64,000 bases of DNA from PoT sp049331405 (GTDB taxonomy: Bacteria; Planctomycetota; Planctomycetia; Isosphaerales; Isosphaeraceae): assembly GCF_049331405.1 (NCBI RefSeq), contig NZ_CP186274.1:6138001-6202000 (forward strand), written 5' to 3'. This document shows, piece after piece, positions 16,558-23,554 of the stretch. A program made the position numbers and the translations under genes. Numbering within the stretch: the first letter of the stretch is position 1; each line of letters begins with the position of its first letter. Under the pieces are notes generated by a model. The model saw only the letters and a program-made list of their open reading frames with translations. It was not told where the DNA came from and searched no databases.

Positions 16558-16992
16558 TCAGCGACGAGCCGAGCGGAAGGCCCCGCCGTACCCGCCACCA
16601 TAGCCGCCGCCGTATCCCCCTCCGTAGCCACCACCATACCCGCCGCCGTAGCCACCTCCGTATCCCCCGCCATACCCGCCGCCGTAACCCCCACCATACC
16701 CACCACCGTATCCCCCGCCGTACCCGCCGCAGTTACCGCCGGGATAGGGGTAAGGACGCGGCCAGCACCCGCCACCGTAGGGAGGAGTCCAGCACCCGCG
16801 GCCCCCGCCGTACCCGCCGCCATATCCCCCGCCGTATCCTCCGCCGTGCCCGCCACGTCCGCCGTTCGCATGGGCGGGGGCCGCGGCGATCATCAGCCCG
16901 GCCAGGGCCAGGGCCCCGGTGAAGAACAGGCTCTTCAGCACGCTTCGCTTCGACTTCAATCCCGACGCCACCTTCTGGATGCTCAGCTTCAT
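16558..16992 (-). CDS. Secreted Gly-Gly-Tyr repeat protein
   Basis: A 144-residue protein. The signal peptide (RSVLKSLFFTGALALAGLMIAAAPAHA) is probably cut after AHA. The mature part is low-complexity. A first block of GGGY repeats is followed by a middle section with Cys, Trp and Pro (GCWTPPYGGGCWPRPYPYPGGNC, three Cys), then about eleven more GGYG repeats, and a basic end (FRSARR). Gly-Tyr-rich secreted proteins in other organisms form adhesive or structural layers; here that is inference only. ATG 16992 has a good ribosome site (AAGGAGAG); a longer start at 17124 lacks a signal peptide. Confidence 0.85.
   Translation of the reverse strand: MKLSIQKVASGLKSKRSVLKSLFFTGALALAGLMIAAAPAHANGGRGGHGGGYGGGYGGGYGGGRGCWTPPYGGGCWPRPYPYPGGNCGGYGGGYGGGYGGGYGGGYGGGYGGGYGGGYGGGYGGGYGGGYGGGYGGAFRSARR
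16582..16728 (-). repeat. 12-bp coding tandem repeat (GGGY units), main block
   Basis: Near-perfect 12-bp units encoding Gly-Gly-Gly-Tyr run for about twelve copies, with third-position variation (TAC/TAT, GGC/GGT/GGG). A second, shorter block with four units lies at about 16801-16857 in the same gene. Silent variation shows that the repeat is not freshly expanded but selected at protein level. Confidence 0.85.
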
Positions 16993-17550
16993 CGGAACTC
17001 TCCTTAACTTCTCAGGCCGTCTTTCGTTGGGTGTAAGGCACGTTTCCGAACGTCCCTTCACGAGAGTTATCAACATCCGGCGGCCGGGCGGACAAAGTGC
17101 GTGACGTCTTTGGTGCGATTTCATCGCATGAAGTGGTAGAGGCGATTTGGGCCCAAGGAATCAGCACGTTGAAACGTCATACCTCCCGCAGGGCATGGCG
17201 CAGGATGGGTTGCATGTTTGACGGATGTCTGTTCTTCTTGGCCGGGATGAGTGCCTCGGTCCGAACCTCGATTCGAAGGCGGGAGTCAGGGGTGGATGAC
17301 GACTCATAGCGGGCACGCCAGACTCCGAGCCGCGCCGGTCGGGAATCTCGAAAGGGGCCTGGCCGGGTTCGCGGGCGTTTCGCGATCGTTATCTTAAAGA
17401 GAGAAGATTTTGAGAGGTTGCGCGCGGACGGAGCCCCGCGCCTGTCAAAGGCCCTTGCGATTCATGTCGGTTTTGGGCGAGTATGGGCCTCGTACGGCGA
17501 AAGCCGGTTCAGTCGCGGAAGGAACCACTCACGAGGAACTGAGAAGGCCA
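16993..17550. other. Intergenic region between divergent genes
   Basis: This 558-bp gap separates the minus-strand repeat-protein gene and the plus-strand LEPR-XLL gene and should hold both promoters. A 70-codon open frame at 17097-17309 has no ribosome site and no recognisable features. The stretch at about 17387-17415 is relatively AT-rich (TTATCTTAAAGAGAGAAG) and could be part of the promoter for the downstream gene. Confidence 0.4.
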
Positions 17551-19026
17551 ATGGCATCGGCATGGAGAAATCTCTTCGAGCGTGCCTCGAAGGGCCACGA
17601 TGTCGTATCGCGGTCCTCACCGCGCCGACGGCTCCTGAAACTGGAGTCGCTGGAGCCGCGCCTCCTCCTCGCCGCCGACGAGGTGACCCTCGACGACCCG
17701 ACCGTGGTCGTGCCGACCGAGTTCTCGCTGGTCCTGCCGCCGTCGAGCGCGACGGCCCTCACCGTCCCCTTGCCGGAGTTCTCGGATCCGACCGAGGTCT
17801 CTCAGGTCGACCTGCCGCTCGGCAAGTTGGGGCTCGTCGACCTCGCCACCCAGTCCGATATCTCGGGCCTCTTGCCGGCGGAAGGCTCCGCGATTCTCTA
17901 CAGGACGACGGTCCCCGACCCTGCGATTGCCTCGTCGATCCAGATCTCCTTGACCTGGGATAACGCCAATCCGCCGGCCGACGCCAGGCTCTGGCTGCTC
18001 GACGAGAACGGCCAGGTCCTCGCCTCGATCTCCGCGGCGAGGGACCTCATCTGGCAGATCGACGGCTTCACACTCGCGCCGGGTTCGGATCTGTACGTCG
18101 GGGTCTCGGGCAGCTCGAATGAGGCGAGCCCCTATCATCTCGAGTATCTCGAGCCCTCCGACCTGGGCGGCCTGGGCGGGGGCACCCCCGCGGCACCCGA
18201 CACGGGGGGAGGCGGTTTCGCCGACGACCGCGAGATCGTCATGACGACTCTCGTTGGCGGCGACGACGATGCCGCCAAGGGCGAGCCTACGCTCTCCAAT
18301 AACTTCACGCCCGCGCCACTGCCCTCGCCCGCCCTCGCGATGGGGAGGCAGGTCGGCCCGATGTCCGGGACCCCTGCCCCGAGCCTCTATGCGCTCCCGA
18401 CGGCCTCTCTGCCGCCGGTCGCGGGCAAGCTCGCCCATCCCGTGCAGGTTGCGCCCGCCGGGTCGCGCGAGGGAGTGAACGTCGACCTGAACATGGTTGC
18501 CAGATCCATGGTCCCGCAGTCATCCACGACGTCGGCCTCGCTGATCGGGTCGAGTGCCACGTCGTCACTGGCGAATTCGGTCGGGGCCTCGCAGTCCTCG
18601 TCCCTCGGCCAGGGGGGGAGCCTCTGGCTGCCCCGGGTCGAGATCCCGAACGGTGCGACCCCGACGTTCTCCGCCCGATTCGCAGGCCTGCCGCATCTGG
18701 GCGCGGGGCGAGGCGAGCCGGTGGACGCCCTGAAGGATCGCCGAGGGCGATCCAGCCTGGCGGTCCTGCCTCCGCTCCTGGCGATGGAGCCGAGCCAGTC
18801 GGGCCGCGGCGAGATCCCCGAGGCCCTCGCGGCGGCCGATGCCAAGCGGCTCGAGGACGGCCCGGGCTCAAGAGAGACGGGACGCACCCTGGCGAGGAGC
18901 ACCGGCACGCTCGCCGCGCTCAGCGTCTCCGCCCACCTGCTGATCGGGGTCTTCTACCCCGATCTCATCGAATTCCGGCGACGGGCCCGGGACCTGGGAA
19001 GGGTGAAGCGGCGAAGATCGCGTTGA
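17551..19026 (+). CDS. LEPR-XLL surface protein with PPC-like module
   Basis: A 491-residue protein. Its N-terminus is the planctomycete LEPR-XLL type: a basic region (SSPRRRLLKLESLEPRLLLAAD) where LEPRLLL at about residues 34-40 stands in place of a classical signal peptide. A beta-rich module follows (SIQISLTWDNANPPADARLWLLDENGQVLASISA ... LYVGVSGSSNEASPYHLEYLEP) that resembles pre-peptidase C-terminal (PPC) domains. The rest is low-complexity, rich in Gly, Ser, Pro and Ala. The C-terminus has a hydrophobic stretch (LAALSVSAHLLIGVFYPDLI) and an Arg-rich tail, reminiscent of a sorting or anchoring signal. I chose ATG 17551, preceded by GAGAAGG. Its last 62 bp overlap the convergent kinase gene. 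The function is unknown; surface location is inference. Confidence 0.8.
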   Translation: MASAWRNLFERASKGHDVVSRSSPRRRLLKLESLEPRLLLAADEVTLDDPTVVVPTEFSLVLPPSSATALTVPLPEFSDPTEVSQVDLPLGKLGLVDLATQSDISGLLPAEGSAILYRTTVPDPAIASSIQISLTWDNANPPADARLWLLDENGQVLASISAARDLIWQIDGFTLAPGSDLYVGVSGSSNEASPYHLEYLEPSDLGGLGGGTPAAPDTGGGGFADDREIVMTTLVGGDDDAAKGEPTLSNNFTPAPLPSPALAMGRQVGPMSGTPAPSLYALPTASLPPVAGKLAHPVQVAPAGSREGVNVDLNMVARSMVPQSSTTSASLIGSSATSSLANSVGASQSSSLGQGGSLWLPRVEIPNGATPTFSARFAGLPHLGAGRGEPVDALKDRRGRSSLAVLPPLLAMEPSQSGRGEIPEALAAADAKRLEDGPGSRETGRTLARSTGTLAALSVSAHLLIGVFYPDLIEFRRRARDLGRVKRRRSR

Positions 19027-22000
19027 TCCAGGGGGGGCACAGGCGGCGCGCCAGGCCGAGGAGCCTGGGCGATCGCTCGGGCCTGTGGCCGACGCAGTCG
19101 GCATAGACGATCGCGATCCGACCGATCAGGCCGGGGCGGTCGTCGGCCCAGTCGGCCGCTCGTTCCAGATCGGCGAGGGCGTGGTCCCAGAGCCCCAATC
19201 CTGCGAAGGACCGGGCTCGTTCGAGGAAGGCCGGGGCCTCTTCGGGGTCACGGTTCACCACCTGCGTCCAGGCCTCCACCGACTCCTGGTAGCGGTCGAG
19301 CGCGAAGAGGGCGCGGGCCCGCAAGGCCGAGGCTTCCTCGGAGGCCCCAGCCTGAGCGGCGAGGTCCCCGTCGTTGAGCGCCGAGGCGGGGTTCCCCTCC
19401 TCCATCGCCAGGTTCCCGCGGAGGATCAGCAAGGCCTGGTCATCAGGCTCGAGCTGGAGCCCTCGTTCAAGGTCGGCGCGGGCCCCGACACGATCCCCCT
19501 TGCGATAACGCACGCGGGCCCGGAGCAAGTAGGCGGAGGCCGAGAACGGCGCGGCGGCCAGGGCGCGATCGGCCTCGGCCTCGGCGGCATCGTGGCGATC
19601 CAGGGCGCTCAGCAGGACCACCCGGCTCCGCAGGGCGATGAACGCGGCGACGTCGTGGCCGCGAGACTGCCCGTCGAGGCGGTCGGCGGCGGCGAGTCCC
19701 TTGCGCATGACCTTGCCGGGGGCCGGCCATCGGGTCAGCTCGTCGGGTGAGATGGTCGAGAGGTCGATCTCTCGGCCCGACGCGAGCCTGGCCCCGGAGA
19801 CGAGCCTCTGGCGGCTCGGGCGCGGGTCGAGCTGGTACGCCGCCTCGGCGTCATCGGCCGCCGCGGCGAATTGCCCGAGGGCGAGCCGGGCGAGGGCGCG
19901 ATAGGAGAGGTAGAGGGCCTGTTCGCTCGCGTCGCGACCATCGCCGATCAGGACGTTGAGGTCGGCCTCGGCGAGATCCAGGCGCTGGGCCCGGAAGGCG
20001 AGCAAGGCACGGCCGAGCCGCGCGAGGCCGTCGCTTGGATCCTCGGTGAGCAGCAGGTTGTATTCGGACCAGGCCCTTCCCGAGGCTCCGGCGTCGGCGT
20101 CGAGCTTGGCCCGGTTGAGCCGGGCGACCCGCCCCGCCTGGGTGTTCGGGCCCAGCGCCAGCACGCGGCCGTAGTCGCGGTAGGCCCCGATGTGATCCCC
20201 TACACGCTGGAGGACGTGGCCGCGCTCCAGGAGGATCGCGGTCATATCCCCTTCGGAGGCGAGGGCCATCGCCTCCTCGAGATCGCGCAAGGCCCGGTCC
20301 CAGGCGCCCCGCTGCGACCAGTAGAGATGGGCCCGGTTCAGCAGAACCCAGGGGTTCCGGGGCCGGAGCGCCAGCGCCGCGCCGTAATGCACCAATGCCG
20401 ATTCGACCCGGCCGCCCAGCTCGTGGTGATAGGCCAGGTAGAACTCATACCAGTAATCGTCCGGCTGAAGTTCCACCGCGCGTTCGAGCCAGCCGAGGGA
20501 TGTCGCCGGCTCGTTGCGGAGCTGCGAGAGCAGGCTCCACTGGAAGCAGGCCCGTGCGGAGGTCTCGCGTGCCGGGTTTTGCGGGAATCGGGTGGTGAAC
20601 TGGACGGGGTTGTTCCCGACTCCCCGGCAATGGTCTCTGAGCGCCAACCAGGGATCCTTGGGCTCGACGAAGCCGAGGGCCCGGTCGCAATAAGCCAAGG
20701 CCCTCGCGGCCATCTCGGTGTCGTCGGGCCAGTCGGAGACGACGATCTTGATCCAGAGGAAGAGCAGCTCGTTCACCTCGTTCAAGAGCCGCTTCTGACG
20801 CTCGGGATCGAGGTCGCGGAGGCCCGCCCGGCTCGTCCAGGACGGATCCTGGAGGACGCCGAAGGGCTCGAGCTCGGCCTGGAGCTGTCGCGAGGCCTCC
20901 CTCAGGTCGACGCCCAGGCCGATGAGGGCGAACCGAAGGGCCTCGCCCCGGAGCAGGAAGCGGTCGACGAGGTCCCGGTGCTCCTGGATCTCGAGGGCCC
21001 GCCGCCGTCTTTCTCGCACCTGATCGCGAAGGGCCTGGAGCCCGCGACGGTCGCGGATCTCGTCGCTCGCGCGGGCGTATTGCTCGGCGGCCAGGGTAAA
21101 TTCGCCATTGGCCTCGGAGCGCTCGGCCTGTTGGAAGTGGTCGTTGTATCGGGCGTCCTCGCGGCCCCGTTCCGCCTGGGCCCGCCCCCAGGCCACGATC
21201 ATCAGCACGAGCAGGAGCACCATCGGCGCGGCCAGGGCGATCCGCCAGCGGTTCCTCCGGAGCGAGCGGACCATGCGGCTGGCCCAGGGCTCGCGAGCGT
21301 GGCGGAGCGGCTCGTCCTCGGCGACGGCCCGGAGGTCCACGGCCAGGTCCCCGGCGCTCTCATATCGGTCATCGGGGTCGGGGGCGAGACAGCGCCGGAT
21401 CACCGTCTCGAAGGCCGGCGAGACGCCGAACTCGGTCGACTTGAGCCGGGGGGGGCCCGAGCGTCGGCTGGCGAGCGCGTTGCGAAGCCGCTCGGAGAGG
21501 TTCGCGCCATCGACCGTGAAGGGGTCGCCGCCGAGGGCTTCGTACAGGACGACGCCGAGGGCGAAGATATCCGCGCGGCAGTCGACGGCCGCGACTCCTC
21601 CCGATATCAGAGCTTCCAGATGCTCGGGGGCCATGTAGGCCATCGTCCCGCCGAACCGGCTGGGCTTGTCCTCGTCGCCGTCGGGGGGGGAGTTGGCGAG
21701 GTTGAAGTCCAGGAGCAAGGGCATCCCGTCGCTGGTGACGAGGATGTTGCTCGGCTTGATGTCGAGGTGGAGGATCCCGCGTTCATGGGCGAACTGCAGG
21801 GCCTCGGCCAGGTTGGCCCCCCACCCCGCCATCGCCCTTGCGTACGACCGCCCTGCCAGGATGGCGCGCCCCGGCGTCGCCGCGACGGCGGCCTCGGGCG
21901 GGTCGAGCTCGTCGAGGGCCGAGACCAGGGCCGAGCCCGTCCTCGGAGCCGAGGCATCGAGCGCGGAGAGAAGGTGGGCCAGGGTCACGTGCCCGAGATA

Positions 22001-22711
22001 AGGCATGCAGAGCAGGTGCAGTCCGGTCGCAGGGTCGGTCCGGTACGAGTGGATCGGGACGATGTTCGTATGCTGGAGCCTGGCGAGGGTCTGGGGCTCG
22101 CGCGACCCCGTCCTCGCGATCTTGAGGGCCACCGGCCGGTCGGCCAGTTGCCGCTCCTCGGCGCGGAAGACCCTGGCGAACGAGCCCCGGCCCAGCTCCT
22201 CGACGAGGAAGAAGCCGGCGATGGTCTGCCCGGCCTCCGGGAACCGCACCGCGGGGGAGAGCGTCGCGCCGGTGAAGTCCACCGACATCGTCGCGCCGGC
22301 TTCCTCGACCACGAACCGATGGATGTCCAGCGTCTCGCGGATCATCGTCGCGATCTCGGGGAACCGAAGCTCGCAGGCGGCCGGGTCGGGCTGGGTGCCG
22401 GCCTCTTCGCGGAGGCAGAATTCCTCGTAAACGAGGGCCACCTTGGCTTCGGAGGAGAGCTCGGGATAGCGCCTGAAGTAATCCTCGATCGCCGAGGGCT
22501 CCCCCGCGCGCAGGCGGAGGGCCAGGTCGACGCGGAGGAGTGAGAGGAGCGCCGAGGGGCGGTCGGAGGCTCGGCCGGGGAGGTAGTGCTCGGGGTCGGG
22601 CCGGGTGGTTTCCTTGGCGGCTTGCCAGTCGGCCTCGAAGCAGCGCGCGCGGTGCTCGGCCTCGGTGTTGGAGCCGAGATCCCAGGTTGGACTCAGTCCG
22701 GAGGGACTCAT
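18965..22711 (-). CDS. Membrane Ser/Thr protein kinase with C-terminal TPR repeats
   Basis: A 1248-residue PknB-type kinase. The N-terminal 160 residues are helical. The kinase domain spans about 167-470: Gly-rich loop GRGSFARV (174-181), Lys197 in VALK, catalytic loop HLDIKPSN (315-322, Asp317), DFN in place of DFG (335-337), and APE at 361-363. A transmembrane helix (IALAAPMVLLLVLMIVAWG) follows near 485-503, then about 700 residues of TPR-like repeats (LERAVELQPDDYWYEFYLAYHHELGG and similar). The HRD motif is HLD, and DFN replaces DFG, a variant I recall from planctomycete kinases; activity is still likely because Asp317, Lys319 and Asn322 are kept. The start overlaps the stop of an ECF sigma gene by 4 bp, so both are co-translated, a frequent planctomycete pairing. 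Confidence 0.92.
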   Translation of the reverse strand: MSPSGLSPTWDLGSNTEAEHRARCFEADWQAAKETTRPDPEHYLPGRASDRPSALLSLLRVDLALRLRAGEPSAIEDYFRRYPELSSEAKVALVYEEFCLREEAGTQPDPAACELRFPEIATMIRETLDIHRFVVEEAGATMSVDFTGATLSPAVRFPEAGQTIAGFFLVEELGRGSFARVFRAEERQLADRPVALKIARTGSREPQTLARLQHTNIVPIHSYRTDPATGLHLLCMPYLGHVTLAHLLSALDASAPRTGSALVSALDELDPPEAAVAATPGRAILAGRSYARAMAGWGANLAEALQFAHERGILHLDIKPSNILVTSDGMPLLLDFNLANSPPDGDEDKPSRFGGTMAYMAPEHLEALISGGVAAVDCRADIFALGVVLYEALGGDPFTVDGANLSERLRNALASRRSGPPRLKSTEFGVSPAFETVIRRCLAPDPDDRYESAGDLAVDLRAVAEDEPLRHAREPWASRMVRSLRRNRWRIALAAPMVLLLVLMIVAWGRAQAERGREDARYNDHFQQAERSEANGEFTLAAEQYARASDEIRDRRGLQALRDQVRERRRRALEIQEHRDLVDRFLLRGEALRFALIGLGVDLREASRQLQAELEPFGVLQDPSWTSRAGLRDLDPERQKRLLNEVNELLFLWIKIVVSDWPDDTEMAARALAYCDRALGFVEPKDPWLALRDHCRGVGNNPVQFTTRFPQNPARETSARACFQWSLLSQLRNEPATSLGWLERAVELQPDDYWYEFYLAYHHELGGRVESALVHYGAALALRPRNPWVLLNRAHLYWSQRGAWDRALRDLEEAMALASEGDMTAILLERGHVLQRVGDHIGAYRDYGRVLALGPNTQAGRVARLNRAKLDADAGASGRAWSEYNLLLTEDPSDGLARLGRALLAFRAQRLDLAEADLNVLIGDGRDASEQALYLSYRALARLALGQFAAAADDAEAAYQLDPRPSRQRLVSGARLASGREIDLSTISPDELTRWPAPGKVMRKGLAAADRLDGQSRGHDVAAFIALRSRVVLLSALDRHDAAEAEADRALAAAPFSASAYLLRARVRYRKGDRVGARADLERGLQLEPDDQALLILRGNLAMEEGNPASALNDGDLAAQAGASEEASALRARALFALDRYQESVEAWTQVVNRDPEEAPAFLERARSFAGLGLWDHALADLERAADWADDRPGLIGRIAIVYADCVGHRPERSPRLLGLARRLCPPWINAIFAASPFPGPGPVAGIR

Positions 22712-23322
22712 CCCGGAACTTCCCCTTCGTCGATCGCCTGGCGTTGGAGCAACTCGAGCACCCGCCGGACGGTCCGCTCGCTGATCCCGAGCCGCTCGGC
22801 GATGATCGGGGTCGTGTGCCCCTCGGCGCGGAGCTCGAGGATCGCGCGACGCCCCTCGGGCAGCAGTTCGCGGAGCCTGCCGAACATCTCCCTGGCCTCG
22901 GCCACCTGGCTCGCCGTGTCGTCCTTGGCGATCACGTCGCGGGGCCGCGTCCCTTCGAGGCAGAGCGGCTCTTCCCGCCGCACGTCCGCCTTGCGGCTGG
23001 CCGCCCGGCGATGCTTGTCGATGACCTTGTTCCGCGCCGTCTTCGCCAGGAAGACGATGAGATGCCGGGGATCCTCGAACTCGGCCGTCCCCGCGCGGAT
23101 CCTCTGGAAGAAGCTCCCCCAGACGCTCTGCAGGAAGTCGAGCGAGTCGAACCTCGAGCGCAGGAGCCTGGGCAACTGGCGGCGGACCACCATCCGCACC
23201 TGCGACTCGTACTTCGTGAGCAGCTCGCGCGCAGCATCCTCGTCCCCGTCCCGGATCCGATCCAGGACGGACCTCAGGCTGCTACTCCCCTGCCCGTCAG
23301 CAGATGGCTCGCTCATGGTCAT
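22708..23322 (-). CDS. ECF-family RNA polymerase sigma factor, kinase-linked
   Basis: A protein of about 204 residues, here without an extracytoplasmic extension. Region 2 is visible as RFDSLDFLQSVWGSFFQRI with PRHLIVFLAKTARNKVIDKHR. Region 4 is LLPEGRRAILELRAEGHTTPIIAERLGISERTVRRVLELL. ATG at 23322 (MTMSEP) and at 23316 are both possible; the frame is open to 23376 but that part reads as non-family sequence. The stop overlaps the kinase start by 4 bp. ECF factors encoded with Ser/Thr kinases are a known planctomycete and actinobacterial theme, where phosphorylation replaces an anti-sigma factor. That this kinase controls this sigma factor is an inference from the overlap. Confidence 0.9.
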   Translation of the reverse strand: MTMSEPSADGQGSSSLRSVLDRIRDGDEDAARELLTKYESQVRMVVRRQLPRLLRSRFDSLDFLQSVWGSFFQRIRAGTAEFEDPRHLIVFLAKTARNKVIDKHRRAASRKADVRREEPLCLEGTRPRDVIAKDDTASQVAEAREMFGRLRELLPEGRRAILELRAEGHTTPIIAERLGISERTVRRVLELLQRQAIDEGEVPG

Positions 23323-23486
23323 CGGCGAGAATCCAACACCCTGGCAATGGCTGTATCCCCTCGGTTCCATTGTCATCGTTGTGAACGCCCTTGGGAAGGC
23401 AACGCCGGATCGGCTCTACCCTCCTCGTCAGGCTCGACACGCATCCTCGGGCCCTATTCTTTTAATCGAAAATCGCGGTTTCGACG

Positions 23487-23545
23487 GCCAGGAGCTCCGG
23501 CCCCTCCCCTACTCGTCCAGTCCCGGGAGGGGCCGGGAGCCTGGC
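23487..23545 (-). terminator. Long terminator hairpin after the M56 protease gene
   Basis: A 12-bp perfect core stem (23497-23508 with 23525-23536) is extended by an outer 6-bp stem (23487-23492 with 23540-23545). It begins ten bases after the stop of the M56 gene in the minus-strand direction and is followed by an A/T-rich stretch (GATTTTCGATTAAAAG). The rest of the 23323-23554 gap should contain the promoter of the ECF-kinase operon. Confidence 0.7.
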
Positions 23546-23554
23546 GATCTAGCT

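Noticed and set aside
16582..16857. CRISPR-like regular short repeats
   Set aside because: The units are 12-bp coding repeats (GGGY) inside a protein gene without spacers.
17097..17309. 70-codon plus-strand frame
   Set aside because: No ribosome site, odd composition and no domain pattern; more likely part of a promoter region.
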